A stretch of DNA of 64,000 nucleotides, taken from positions 62,001-126,000 of the forward strand of contig CALFWO010000015.1 of the NCBI GenBank assembly GCA_937928045.1, in the 5' to 3' direction. The notes beneath the pieces are model-generated. The model saw only the letters and a list, made by a program, of their open reading frames with translations, searched no databases and had not been told where the DNA came from. The DNA comes from an uncultured Saprospiraceae bacterium (GTDB lineage: Bacteria; Bacteroidota; Bacteroidia; Chitinophagales; Saprospiraceae). Shown one piece after another: positions 17,200-26,860 of the stretch; positions within the stretch are counted from its first letter, which is position 1; each line of letters begins with the position of its first letter. A program made the position numbers and the translations under genes.

Positions 17200-18666
17200 T
17201 TAATTTTGAGTACCGGTTTTTAGTTGATAAGTGTAAATTGAAATTGGTTTGGGCCCATTTTTTGTTTCTTCCGAAAAACCAAGACTTGAAAAAGTTTTTC
17301 TAGAAGGAGTATTAGATTTCTTAACAAGAGCCGTAACTTTTTTTATTCGGGGATACTTTCTTTTTAAAATTTTTACGCTTCCCATAATGAGCGTTTTTGA
17401 AAGTCGATGCCCTCTTGCTTTTTTGTCCAATGATAAACTGATAGTTGCGTCGTTTGTACCTATATCAAATCTTACTTGGCCTAGAAGGTCCTTTTTGTCC
17501 TGCATAACGATCATAAGCGTTTGATTACAATCAATTTTTTTTCTAAACCAATTCACATGATCTGAAATCGAAATGATTTTTGAATTAAATGATTGTTTTC
17601 TGGTTTCAGCTTCGTTTGCCCAAGTATAATATTGATAGACATCCTTTTTTGCTGTCAGTCTGAAACTAATATTCATTTCCTTTTGTAATGATTTAAAAAT
17701 TTTCAGTATTCGCTTTGGACTTTCACCATCAAATATTTTAGCTTGATTTGCGTATAGATCTACTTTTTCCGAAGATTTAATTCCGCCTATTTTAGAAATT
17801 GGCCAAGCTAGCTTTGACTTGATTAAGTAATTGAACAAATATTTTTGATTTTCCGCAGTTTGTATTAAGAATAAATTTCCACCAACAGTTAAGTATTCTA
17901 GCGCAATAGTACTTGCTGAACAGATGGCTACTTCACATTTCTTAATTGTTGCCAAAACTTCAAATTCATCCAAGTTTTCTAATACCTCAATATTCAATTC
18001 GCTTTCTCTAATAAATTTGTTTAGTTCAGTGGAATGACGATATGCACTGCCAATAATCAGTTTGCAATGGCGGTTTGGATAAAATATTTCGCAAATCTTT
18101 AATGCTTTTAGGCTGTAATTTTCTGGATCCTCGCCACCGAAGCAAATAAAAATATTATTTGAGTTAGATCTCTTTTCTTGATTTGATGCTTTATTTAAAA
18201 ATGAATTTCTAAGTAATAAATATTCTGGACCCAAGAATAGTTTTGTTTCTGCGGAGCAGTTATAATTTGAAGCATCAATTCCTCCGGAATGATTGATGAT
18301 TGCGTCAGCAACAAAATAACCGTTTTGGATATCATCAATACAGACTAGTTTTCCAGTTGATTTCTTAATTTCCTTTTGATAAAAAGTATTGAAATCATAT
18401 CCGTCAAGTACAACTATTTCTTTTCCTGTAAGAAAGTTACTTTTTATAAAATTTAATTCATTGAATAAATTTAAGTTCAAAGAGATACGCTTATATTCAA
18501 AGCCATTGTTTTCAATAAGCTTTATGTTTTCAATATTGTCAGTTTTGATAAGAAAACAATTGTCAAAATCGTTTTTTAGCATTTTGGCCGCAGCAAGACA
18601 TCTAATCAAATGCCCTAAGCCAATGGTTTTGTGAGCGTTAAGCCGCCAATAAATTTTTGGTTTCAT
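17200..18666 (-). CDS. pseG: PseG-PseH fusion: UDP-sugar hydrolase plus N-acetyltransferase
   Basis: A 488-residue fusion. Residues about 1-335 are a GT-B-like PseG hydrolase (N-terminal motif GLGHLIRCLAAAKML; FICFGGEDPENYSLK; ASTIALEYLTVGG) that removes UDP from UDP-2,4-diacetamido-trideoxy-altrose. Residues about 340-480 form a GNAT acetyltransferase of PseH type (DHVNWFRKKI, GQVRFDI, acetyl-CoA loop RGHRLSKTLI, NTPSRKTFSSLGF), which acetylates the 4-amino group. The two steps are consecutive but in the classical order PseH acts before PseG. The start overlaps the pseF 3' end by 29 bases, indicating translational coupling. No separate pseH gene was found, consistent with the fusion supplying it. 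Confidence 0.9.
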   Translation of the reverse strand: MKPKIYWRLNAHKTIGLGHLIRCLAAAKMLKNDFDNCFLIKTDNIENIKLIENNGFEYKRISLNLNLFNELNFIKSNFLTGKEIVVLDGYDFNTFYQKEIKKSTGKLVCIDDIQNGYFVADAIINHSGGIDASNYNCSAETKLFLGPEYLLLRNSFLNKASNQEKRSNSNNIFICFGGEDPENYSLKALKICEIFYPNRHCKLIIGSAYRHSTELNKFIRESELNIEVLENLDEFEVLATIKKCEVAICSASTIALEYLTVGGNLFLIQTAENQKYLFNYLIKSKLAWPISKIGGIKSSEKVDLYANQAKIFDGESPKRILKIFKSLQKEMNISFRLTAKKDVYQYYTWANEAETRKQSFNSKIISISDHVNWFRKKIDCNQTLMIVMQDKKDLLGQVRFDIGTNDATISLSLDKKARGHRLSKTLIMGSVKILKRKYPRIKKVTALVKKSNTPSRKTFSSLGFSEETKNGPKPISIYTYQLKTGTQN

Positions 18667-19357
18667 GGTATTGATTTAATAATTTAAATTTCATTTCGGC
18701 CATTTTCCAATCACTTTCATTGTCAATATCTTGTACATTATGTTCTGGCAAAATAATCGAACCTGTATTAGAAGTGAATAGATTTTTCTCCTTTAGTATT
18801 TTCTTGACATCGAACCAATAAAACTGGCCAGCGTCGTGATAAGATTGCGGAAAATCTTGTGTCCTAGTTTGAATATTTTCTTGCTTTTGCATATTTAATT
18901 TTCCGTCAGAATTAATCATCAATGCTCTATGTATGGGATAACTAAATGGCGTTACTGGTATGACCGAAACGTATTCATGTTTAATCATTTTTGAATAGGC
19001 CTTTTTTAGATCATAGGGAGAAATCAGAGCTGCAGTAGGATAAATACAACAAGCATGTGTGAAGTTGATACCCTTCTTACGATAATTTTCTAGAACTTCA
19101 ATAATCACATCAATTGTCGTGGCATGATCTGATGAATTCTTTTCGCTTCGAAACATTGGAATTTTGGCACCAAACAATTTACTGATATCAGCAATTTCTT
19201 CATCGTCCGTAGAGACCATGACTTCGTCGAAAAGAGATGAGTTAAATGCAGCTTTTATCGGATAAGATAAAATTGGCCTACCCATGAAGTTTTTGATATT
19301 TTTACGAGGCAATCTTTTGCTGCCTCCACGTGCTGGTATTATTGCTAGTTTTCTCAT
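18638..19357 (-). CDS. pseF: Pseudaminic acid cytidylyltransferase
   Basis: Activates pseudaminic acid with CTP to CMP-pseudaminic acid, the donor for transfer to a glycan. The 239-residue protein starts with the CMP-sugar synthetase signature IIPARGGSKRLPRKNIK and has VSTDDEEIA and YHDAGQFYWFD, the latter typical of PseF. Cytoplasmic. It overlaps pseC by 56 bases and pseG by 29 bases, so the three genes are tightly coupled. Confidence 0.93.
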   Translation of the reverse strand: MRKLAIIPARGGSKRLPRKNIKNFMGRPILSYPIKAAFNSSLFDEVMVSTDDEEIADISKLFGAKIPMFRSEKNSSDHATTIDVIIEVLENYRKKGINFTHACCIYPTAALISPYDLKKAYSKMIKHEYVSVIPVTPFSYPIHRALMINSDGKLNMQKQENIQTRTQDFPQSYHDAGQFYWFDVKKILKEKNLFTSNTGSIILPEHNVQDIDNESDWKMAEMKFKLLNQYHETKNLLAA

Positions 19358-20504
19358 AGATATATTCTTTTATTAAATTGATAATTAGATCTTGCTCACG
19401 TTCTTTCAATGTTGGGTACAGAGGTATACTTAGGCACTTGTTGTAGTAAGATTCCGCCGCTGGCATATCTCCTTTTTTCCAACCAAAAGATTTGTAGTAA
19501 GGCATTAGATGAATAGGCTGATAATGTACTTGCGCATGAATTCCGTTTCGTTTTAGGAAATCATAAAGTCCTTTACGATCACTTACTTGAATGACATATA
19601 AATGATAGGCGTGTCGGATATTGGAAGGAATTTGCTGGATACAGATAGCGCTATTTTTAAACGCTTCATCATATCTTTTGGCCAAATAAACCCTTCTTTC
19701 AACTCCAATTTTTGCTCGTTTCAATTGAGAAATTCCAAGAGCACAAGAAATGTCTGGAAGTCTGTAATTAAAACCTAGAGTTTGCATTTCATAATGCCAA
19801 TTTCCGGGATTATTTTCGAGCTTCGCAGGATCCTTCGTAATGCCGTGAGTTCTTAATATCCGTAACGCTTCATAAAGTTTTGGATCATTAGTAGTGATCA
19901 TTCCTCCTTCTCCACATGCAATATGTTTTACGGGGTGAAAAGAGAAAATTGAAAGGTCTGCAAAGTTGCCATTACCGCATTGCTGCCAAGTATTATTTTC
20001 ATCCAAAAAAGCTGCACCTGGCGAATGGCATGCATCTTCGATTATCCAAAGATTATATTCATTAGCCAATGAGCGTAGGGATTCCATATTTACAGGGTAG
20101 CCCGCGAAATCTACCGGAATTATTCCTGCAAAAGTGCCCATTGGATGTGATTGTAAAAGACGTTTTACTTTATCAATATCGATCACTAAAGTTTTGGGAT
20201 CAATATCCACGAATTCTACTTCTGCATTACAGTACTTAATACAGTTTGCAGTGGCTACAAATGAAAGGGGAGTGGTAATAATCCTTTGTCCTGGTTTTAC
20301 TCCCAAAACTTTGGCTGCTAAATGTAAAGCCGTTGTACCATTTGAAACAGCCACTGCATATTTAGCATTTATATATTTGCTAAATTTATTTTCAAATTCT
20401 TTAATCTTTGGACCTTGTGTTAAGTAATCTGATTTCAATGTTTCGACGACAGCGCTAATATCCTCGGCTGTAATTTGCTGTCGTCCATATGGAATATTAT
20501 TCAT
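19302..20504 (-). CDS. pseC: UDP-4-keto-6-deoxy-altrose aminotransferase
   Basis: A PLP-dependent sugar aminotransferase (DegT/DnrJ/EryC1 fold) that adds the 4-amino group in the second step of the pathway. The 400-residue protein has NGTTALHLA, EDACHSPGA and the PLP lysine K193 in FSFHPVKHIACGEGG. Specific assignment as PseC rests on gene context between pseB and pseF and on the N-terminus NIPYGRQQITAEDI. The 3' end overlaps pseF by 56 bases, which is unusually long but both frames are clearly coding. Confidence 0.93.
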   Translation of the reverse strand: MNNIPYGRQQITAEDISAVVETLKSDYLTQGPKIKEFENKFSKYINAKYAVAVSNGTTALHLAAKVLGVKPGQRIITTPLSFVATANCIKYCNAEVEFVDIDPKTLVIDIDKVKRLLQSHPMGTFAGIIPVDFAGYPVNMESLRSLANEYNLWIIEDACHSPGAAFLDENNTWQQCGNGNFADLSIFSFHPVKHIACGEGGMITTNDPKLYEALRILRTHGITKDPAKLENNPGNWHYEMQTLGFNYRLPDISCALGISQLKRAKIGVERRVYLAKRYDEAFKNSAICIQQIPSNIRHAYHLYVIQVSDRKGLYDFLKRNGIHAQVHYQPIHLMPYYKSFGWKKGDMPAAESYYNKCLSIPLYPTLKEREQDLIINLIKEYIYEKTSNNTSTWRQQKIAS

Positions 20505-20530
20505 TACTTTTAATTAATGTGTTATTCAAA

Positions 20531-21586
20531 TTATGCAGCGACAGCTAATACTTCTGGCTTGAATGATGGATCTACCTCATTTTTTACAATTTTTTGTAAT
20601 TCTTCAATAGTTAGCCAATCTGGATTGTCGCCTGAATTATAGGAGAATCCAACAGGGACTTTCTTAGCATTTTGTTCTTGATAATGCGTTATATAGTTCT
20701 CCAAATTGATTCCCAAGTAATTTAAATTCGTTGGGCAAATAATAAAATGATCATCTAATTCTATAGTATTGAAACTATCTGAAGCTGTTATCATTTCTTC
20801 ATGCAGTTTCTCACCTGGTCGAATACCAACTATGCGTTGTTCGCAGGAAGGAGCGATGGCAGCTGCTACGTCAGTTAGTTTGTAAGAAGGTAATTTTGAC
20901 ACAAAGATTTCGCCGCCCATTGCTTTCTCCAGAGCAAAGAAAACCAAGTCCACTCCTCCTTGAAGAGAAATATTGAATCTGGTCATTTTATCATGCGTAA
21001 TTGGTAAGTATCCATCTGCTCTTTTCTTTAAAAAGAATGGCATTACCGATCCTCTAGATCCAGCTACATTTCCATATCTGACAACTGAAAAAGAAACCTC
21101 TTTCTCACCTTTCATATTATTTCCAGCTACGAATAATTTATCTGAGCATAACTTTGTTGCTCCATAAAGATTGATTGGTGCGGCGGCTTTATCAGTAGAA
21201 AGCGCGACAACTTTTTTTACATTCGTTGCTAAGGCCGCGTCGATAATGTTTTGCGATCCTCCTACATTTGTTTTAATACATTCAGTTGGATTATATTCAG
21301 CTGCAGGTACTTGTTTAAGAGCGGCAGCGTGAATGATATAATCTATTCCTTGGCAAGCTCTTTTCAATCTTTCAAGATCTCTAACATCGCCAATAAAATA
21401 TCGCATCGATGGATATTTTTGAGGAGAAAGCGTTTGCATCATTTCAAATTGCTTTAACTCATCACGACTATATACTACAATTCTTTTTACATCTGGATAT
21501 CGCTCCAATACATTTTGAATAAATTTCTTTCCGAATGAACCTGTTCCTCCAGTGACTAAAATTGACTTACCATTTAAATCTAACAT
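20531..21586 (-). CDS. pseB: UDP-GlcNAc 4,6-dehydratase (inverting)
   Basis: First step of pseudaminic acid synthesis: dehydrates UDP-GlcNAc with inversion at C5. The 351-residue short-chain dehydrogenase-like protein has the nucleotide-binding motif GGTGSFG (13-19), RDELKQFEM typical of the PseB/FlaA1 type, and the catalytic set STDKAAAP (D132, K133) with Y141xxxK145. No membrane segments, so it is the soluble PseB type rather than the large membrane-bound PglF/WbpM type. It follows the upstream glycosyltransferase by 101 bases, the only large gap in the operon, so an internal promoter may exist there. Confidence 0.95.
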   Translation of the reverse strand: MLDLNGKSILVTGGTGSFGKKFIQNVLERYPDVKRIVVYSRDELKQFEMMQTLSPQKYPSMRYFIGDVRDLERLKRACQGIDYIIHAAALKQVPAAEYNPTECIKTNVGGSQNIIDAALATNVKKVVALSTDKAAAPINLYGATKLCSDKLFVAGNNMKGEKEVSFSVVRYGNVAGSRGSVMPFFLKKRADGYLPITHDKMTRFNISLQGGVDLVFFALEKAMGGEIFVSKLPSYKLTDVAAAIAPSCEQRIVGIRPGEKLHEEMITASDSFNTIELDDHFIICPTNLNYLGINLENYITHYQEQNAKKVPVGFSYNSGDNPDWLTIEELQKIVKNEVDPSFKPEVLAVAA

Positions 21587-21687
21587 TGTTTACTTTTTTG
21601 ATGTTGATAAAATTTTGAGGGTAATTATACTTCAAAGGTGCAGGCAATATCGAGTCTTGATAGTCGGTTTTCGTTTTTTGGTAGGTC

Positions 21688-22890
21688 TTATGCTGTTTTT
21701 GGTAAGCTCTCTAGTTTTTTGGTTTTAAATTGTATTTCGTTAGCCACTATTTTTGAGCATATACCTTGAGATTGTTGAATTTCTTTATGAACAATAAGTG
21801 CGGACTTCTCCCAGCTGTACTCTGTTTTAATATGTGTTGAGATCATTTTGAGCTGAGTAGGAGTGGGCGGATTATTCAAATTTTTTATTATTGCATTGGT
21901 CAAAGCCTGAGGTTGATTGTCCGGATATAAGTTGTTTCCTAAAAATGTAAAGTCCTCCATTGCAGTATTTTTGGCACATATGGTATTTATTCCTAATCCT
22001 GCCGCTTCAATTGGTGGTATTCCAAACCCCTCGGCCTTAGAAGGATAGATAAAAAGCCTTGCGCCTTGATAGATTTTTAGCAATTCGGCATTACTAAGTC
22101 CTTTCAACCAATGAACTTTTCCAGGATATTGTGTAATCGTTTCTTTAATCTTTTGAGATAAATTGGCATCCTGAAGGGTATTATTTCCAACTAGTACTAA
22201 GTGGATATTACTATCCGCCAGATTAAGTGATTTGTATTCGTTTAAAAGTTGTAATTGATTTTTTCGATGTTCAATACGACTCACATATAGCAAATAGTTA
22301 TTAATTCCGAATGTTTTCTTAAGTTCTTTCCTTATTACATTTTGTTCGTAAGGTTTGAAGAAATTATCATTGACTGCATTCCGTGTTATTGATATTTTAG
22401 ATGGATCCAGATCAAAATGATATGCCATTCTTTTGCGAGAATAGTCAGAAACGGTTAACTTGATATCACTCCTAATTAATGAAAGATAAAAAAGTACTTT
22501 TCTCTTAATCCGATATGAAAATGAAAACTCTTTTGGGAAATCAAGGAATAATACATCATGGGTTGTTACTATGAATTTGCAATTCTTGACGAAAGGAACC
22601 ATGTACTGAAAATGTGCATAGTCAATTTGATATTTCCGTATTACCTTGGGAAATTCAATGATATAAAGCCACCATTTTGATCTATTGGAAAGCTGTATGA
22701 AATTTTCCTTTTCTAGCCAAGTAAATTCCTTTTTTACCGAATTATACTCATATCCTGCAATGAATAGTTCGTACTCTTTATTGTACTGGTTATGAAAAGC
22801 ATTGTACAATCCGACTATGTAGGTCAACATTCCTTGTCCTTCTCCTCCAATACATCTAGCATCTATTAATATTTTTTTCTTTGTCTTCAT
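21688..22890 (-). CDS. Glycosyltransferase family 4 protein
   Basis: A cytoplasmic GT-B glycosyltransferase of about 400 residues. The start was placed at the ATG complementing 22888-22890 (MKTKKKILIDARCIGGEGQG) because the longer frame upstream lies inside the polymerase gene and looks non-coding; this gives a 4-base ATGA overlap with that gene. N-terminal GGEGQGMLTYIVGLY is the acceptor-side loop; LLYVSRIEHRKNQ and LFIYPSKAEGFGIPPIEAAGLG (E-x7-E type donor motif) mark the C-terminal domain. Substrates are unknown. Confidence 0.88.
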   Translation of the reverse strand: MKTKKKILIDARCIGGEGQGMLTYIVGLYNAFHNQYNKEYELFIAGYEYNSVKKEFTWLEKENFIQLSNRSKWWLYIIEFPKVIRKYQIDYAHFQYMVPFVKNCKFIVTTHDVLFLDFPKEFSFSYRIKRKVLFYLSLIRSDIKLTVSDYSRKRMAYHFDLDPSKISITRNAVNDNFFKPYEQNVIRKELKKTFGINNYLLYVSRIEHRKNQLQLLNEYKSLNLADSNIHLVLVGNNTLQDANLSQKIKETITQYPGKVHWLKGLSNAELLKIYQGARLFIYPSKAEGFGIPPIEAAGLGINTICAKNTAMEDFTFLGNNLYPDNQPQALTNAIIKNLNNPPTPTQLKMISTHIKTEYSWEKSALIVHKEIQQSQGICSKIVANEIQFKTKKLESLPKTA

Positions 22891-24185
22891 AATTGATTGA
22901 TTATTGATAATTGAATTTTTTGCTGTGTTTTTATTTTCGAAACTATAGAGTAACAAGCTATCGCAAACCAAATAAGCTGTGTATTTATGTTTGCGTTTGG
23001 AATTATGAGAATAAATAAAATCCAAAAGGGAAGTGGAAGTCCTCTAAATGTGAAAATTAGAAAGATTAAGAAAAGCAGACTTCCAGAATAGCCATAGTCA
23101 AAAACCAGTGCTGGCATGATTCCAGTGTCCACTGATGTTCTTCCTTCGTCAATAAGAATTCCTACTAAAAATTTACTTAGGAATTTACCTGCGGCTCCTG
23201 CTCCTTCACCAAATAGGTAATTGAAATTATTACCTTCACTACTATTGAATAACAGGTAGGTTGGTGCGATTCTGGCAAATGCAGACCCATCAGCTTCTTG
23301 AAGTTTTATTAGTTTTTTCTTCCCAGAAATTGAATTGTCAAAAAGACAACTTGTAAAGGAACTTAATCTCGTCAAAGCTTCATTTTCACTATTTTTAACC
23401 AGGATAAATCCTGTACTAATGAATAGGATCAAGATTGCGGGGAAAAGATTTTTGAGAAGTTTATCTCCTTGACTATAGAAATAGATCAACCAATCTAGAA
23501 TAACAATCATTAGAAATAAGAATCCATATGCTGATTTACTGAGTAAAATCGACAAAATGGCTACTACAAATAAGGTTATTATAGTTCGATTAATTTGATG
23601 ATTGGTAATATGCGAATAGGCTACTAGGACTACAGCAAGTATGAATGCGGCATAAGAAGGTTCAGAAGAAAAGCCCATCGGACGACCATATATTTCGTCG
23701 GGAGAGTAATAAATTCTGAAAAATCTTGCGATTAAATCATGCTTGAAATGAATAATATCTAAACAGAAGGCAATCAATATATTGAAAAAAAATAGGTATA
23801 TAATTAGCCTAAAAGCAATCAAAATGGTCTCAATTCTACATTGAGTAATTAAATTAATCAACAGCATTATTTCAATGCAATAGATTAAAGTGTAGATAAC
23901 TGATGTGATTCTGAAATTTGGATATTGTAGGATGTTAATTAAAACTACATAGGACATGAAGAGCACCAAAGTAATAGAAATTTTTTTTCTCCTTAATTTG
24001 GTTACCATTAATGCATAAACCATTTGGATGGCCATGATCATATGAAAGGGGGTTAGCATAGCTTTACCAATATTGATTAGGCTAATCCCAGTAAATGAGA
24101 GTAAAATTAAACTAGCAATAGTCCACTTTTCTATGTTAGTATAATTGATTTTCGCAGCTCCTGATATAGATGAAATACTTATCAT
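22887..24185 (-). CDS. wzy: O-antigen/polysaccharide polymerase-like membrane protein
   Basis: A 432-residue very hydrophobic protein with roughly ten predicted transmembrane helices and a larger non-membrane loop around residues 270-340, as in Wzy-type polymerases and O-antigen ligases. Sequence in this family is poorly conserved, so the call rests on topology and position between flippase and glycosyltransferase genes. A polymerase would join lipid-linked repeat units in the periplasm. It starts 3 bases after the preceding gene and overlaps the next by 4. Confidence 0.75.
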   Translation of the reverse strand: MISISSISGAAKINYTNIEKWTIASLILLSFTGISLINIGKAMLTPFHMIMAIQMVYALMVTKLRRKKISITLVLFMSYVVLINILQYPNFRITSVIYTLIYCIEIMLLINLITQCRIETILIAFRLIIYLFFFNILIAFCLDIIHFKHDLIARFFRIYYSPDEIYGRPMGFSSEPSYAAFILAVVLVAYSHITNHQINRTIITLFVVAILSILLSKSAYGFLFLMIVILDWLIYFYSQGDKLLKNLFPAILILFISTGFILVKNSENEALTRLSSFTSCLFDNSISGKKKLIKLQEADGSAFARIAPTYLLFNSSEGNNFNYLFGEGAGAAGKFLSKFLVGILIDEGRTSVDTGIMPALVFDYGYSGSLLFLIFLIFTFRGLPLPFWILFILIIPNANINTQLIWFAIACYSIVSKIKTQQKIQLSIINQL

Positions 24186-24188
24186 ACT

Positions 24189-25535
24189 TTAGACGGATGC
24201 TTCTTTTTCAAGAGTACATTGCAATAGAGCTGTGCATATTGCATTTATATTTTGAGGAGCTAAAGAGTTAGGGTCACTTATCGGGTCAAGTACATTTCCT
24301 TCAAATGAGTTGTTTAAAAGATGATTCGAGAATTTTAAACGATTATCTGGCCTTTTTTCTAAGTTTTCGACAATTTCTTGCATTGTAAAACGATTTAGAT
24401 CATTGATAGAAATTCTTTTACACTTATTAAGATTGTTGAAAAATGTTGGAGCAAAGGTTATTGAGGGAATATTCATTAAAGCAGCCTCGTATGCTATAGT
24501 TCCTGAAATTGTTGCAACTATTCTCGCCGACTTGATTAATGCATAGGAAGAAATATTTTCATCTACTAGTACTACTTTGGGCAAGGACTTTATTTTTTTG
24601 TAAAAAGCCATGGGCCTATCTCCGATTGCGATGGAATGTTCTTTGACTACTAATTTCCAACCTTTGGGAAGAGTCCGCCATAGATTTACAATATTCTGAT
24701 ATTGATCTTCATAGTAACGCCCGATTACGTCTACGGAAGCCTCAGGCTGTTTATGAAGTCCGAGAAAGACATAATTTCCCAGAGTAGACGGTTTTACTTT
24801 TGCAGTTTCCAGTCTTTTATATTGAACTCTTCGCCACTCTTCAAGACAAGCTGCAACAATTCTTTTTTTAAAATTAACCAGTAGCGTTGGGTCGAGCAGA
24901 TCTATATTTTCGTTTGTTATGAATCGTTTTATTCGATGTAGTCTCCCAAAAATACTCTGGTTTCCAGAAAGTATTTTTCTGTTTATCTTCAAATAAGAAG
25001 GTGCTTTGGGTGTTATTATAGTGGTGTTCTTTGGGAGGTTGATACTCGATTCTAGAATTTTGCTTTGATATTCATCAGTGAAAAATGCAAATTTGTTATT
25101 TGGAATTCTAATCACATGAGGGTTTAAAAATGTGCAATTCAGTAGATTTGAGTTGCACATTCTATGAATTAGCAATTCATGAGCCCAAGTAACTTCTCCC
25201 AGTATATATTCAGATTTGTGCGCTTTTAAAAAATCAAATATCGGTTTTTGAATATTCGTGAGAAATTGTTGGCCTTTTTCTGGATGATGTCTTAATACTC
25301 GATCACCATGTACCAATTCATTGATTTTAAATTCACCCAAAGTGTCCTGATCCATTTGGATATTTGCGCGATTAATTAGTAAAACGTTTTCTTTGCCATA
25401 ATCATTGATTAGTTGCTGGTATATTTTTCTATTGGTAGCAATCCAGCTTATGGAATGACCCTTTGCAAATAATTGATTGGCAACCGAGCTAAATAGTTGC
25501 GTTTTGCTAAAATTTGAAATGAAACAGAAATTCAT
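24189..25535 (-). CDS. Capsule-type glycosyltransferase-like protein
   Basis: About 448 residues; the start was set at the ATG complementing 25533-25535 (MNFCFISNFSKTQLF), giving a 4-base ATGA overlap with the flippase gene. The longer frame adds a non-homologous-looking tail inside that gene. C-terminal motifs KLVVKEHSIAIGDRP and ISGTIAYEAALMNIPSITF resemble nucleotide-sugar binding segments of capsule-polysaccharide (KpsS/LipB-like) and polysialyltransferase-like GT-B proteins. Such enzymes often use CMP-sugars, so this is the best candidate in the locus for using CMP-pseudaminic acid, but that is inference. Confidence 0.75.
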   Translation of the reverse strand: MNFCFISNFSKTQLFSSVANQLFAKGHSISWIATNRKIYQQLINDYGKENVLLINRANIQMDQDTLGEFKINELVHGDRVLRHHPEKGQQFLTNIQKPIFDFLKAHKSEYILGEVTWAHELLIHRMCNSNLLNCTFLNPHVIRIPNNKFAFFTDEYQSKILESSINLPKNTTIITPKAPSYLKINRKILSGNQSIFGRLHRIKRFITNENIDLLDPTLLVNFKKRIVAACLEEWRRVQYKRLETAKVKPSTLGNYVFLGLHKQPEASVDVIGRYYEDQYQNIVNLWRTLPKGWKLVVKEHSIAIGDRPMAFYKKIKSLPKVVLVDENISSYALIKSARIVATISGTIAYEAALMNIPSITFAPTFFNNLNKCKRISINDLNRFTMQEIVENLEKRPDNRLKFSNHLLNNSFEGNVLDPISDPNSLAPQNINAICTALLQCTLEKEASV

Positions 25536-26860
25536 ATATATAATAATGAAAAAGTGATTAAAATGATAGATGCGATAATTGTTAATCGTAGAAATCTTTG
25601 CGTCTTTACAAATGGAATTCCTTTTTTCCGTAATAGACGTAATTGCCACTCTACAGCGAAGTAAATGGCACCACTATTTAAAAGAATTAATAATTCAAGA
25701 TTGAAAAAAGGAGAAAATTGACTAAGTAATATTATTACTCCAGTTGTTAAGATAATCCATAGGATACCTTTGTTGAAAGCAGTTGAGAGCTTTTCACGAT
25801 TTATTACATTTTCAAACAATGCCAATATTATCCATAAAAACATTTGTACTTGTAATGCGATCATCAATAGTTTGGAGTTATTCCAACTATTCGCAACTAT
25901 TGTCAAGTATGGTATTGATAAAAATGGAATTAAGTAATAAATTATAAATGATAAAAGAATTATTCCCAATAGGTATTTTTCAAACCAATAGTCTAACAGA
26001 TTCGTTTGACCTTGATATATTTTTTTGAAAAAAGCAATGTTTAAAATTTGATGGACAAGAATAACGATTGCAGCCATTCGAAAATATATTCCATATATTC
26101 CAACAGTCTCCATACCCCAAAGATGACCGGCTAGTATTCTTCCAGAGCCAGTGAGTAGTATGATTAGAAACAGTCCAAGAATGAGAGGGCGTCCAAATTT
26201 CAATGCAAGAAAATACTTTTTTATACTAAAGCATTTCCTATGCTTCATGAATTTTATACCATAGAAATTGGCTAGGATAAAAACAAGTGCGATAAATATA
26301 TATTGTAAATGTTCAATTGAGGCAGTACCAGAGGTCTTTAGCAAGTATAAATTGTAGCAGTTAATCGTAAGAAATAAACTAGCCTCTAAGAAAACGGCAA
26401 GATAAATTTTCTCCTTACTCTTATTAATAATTGCGGCTAGATTTTGCAATGTAATGATGACTGCAAGGCTTATTGATAGTAATATTATAGAGGCGGATTG
26501 ATTACTATAAACATGTATTAACCAAAAAGTAATTAGAAATAAGCTAGAGATTAAAAGTCCATGGAAATAAAATACAGATTCAAATTCTTTTTTTTTCTCT
26601 TTTAGCAAATAAAAGGGAATGGATACATGTAATCCGCCACCTATAAAGATAGTTAATAGAAGGCCTACAGTTAGTGCATAATCAAATCGTCCAAAGTCTT
26701 GAGTAAATGGGAAAAATTTTGATAGAATCAAGGCTGCTGAAAGGGCATTAAGCTTTAATCCTACGAAAACAATCGCAAAGCTGATTAACTTCAGCGTATT
26801 CTTTTTAAAAGAACTTGATCTCTCGAAGGTTGAAAGTTTATTTTGTGTATACTTCAACAT
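25532..26860 (-). CDS. wzx: Polysaccharide flippase (Wzx-like)
   Basis: A 442-residue protein with about twelve to fourteen hydrophobic helices, of the MOP/oligosaccharidyl-lipid exporter type. It would flip undecaprenyl-linked repeat units to the periplasmic face. Assignment is by topology and context (polymerase and initiating transferase nearby). Its first 23 bases overlap the acyltransferase gene; its last 4 overlap the next glycosyltransferase gene. Confidence 0.8.
   Translation of the reverse strand: MLKYTQNKLSTFERSSSFKKNTLKLISFAIVFVGLKLNALSAALILSKFFPFTQDFGRFDYALTVGLLLTIFIGGGLHVSIPFYLLKEKKKEFESVFYFHGLLISSLFLITFWLIHVYSNQSASIILLSISLAVIITLQNLAAIINKSKEKIYLAVFLEASLFLTINCYNLYLLKTSGTASIEHLQYIFIALVFILANFYGIKFMKHRKCFSIKKYFLALKFGRPLILGLFLIILLTGSGRILAGHLWGMETVGIYGIYFRMAAIVILVHQILNIAFFKKIYQGQTNLLDYWFEKYLLGIILLSFIIYYLIPFLSIPYLTIVANSWNNSKLLMIALQVQMFLWIILALFENVINREKLSTAFNKGILWIILTTGVIILLSQFSPFFNLELLILLNSGAIYFAVEWQLRLLRKKGIPFVKTQRFLRLTIIASIILITFSLLYI

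Noticed and set aside
23000-23025. Longer start for the GT4 gene (at 23025)
   Set aside because: The extra 45 codons lie inside the polymerase gene and precede an ATGA start-stop overlap at 22887-22890 that gives a typical GT4 N-terminus.
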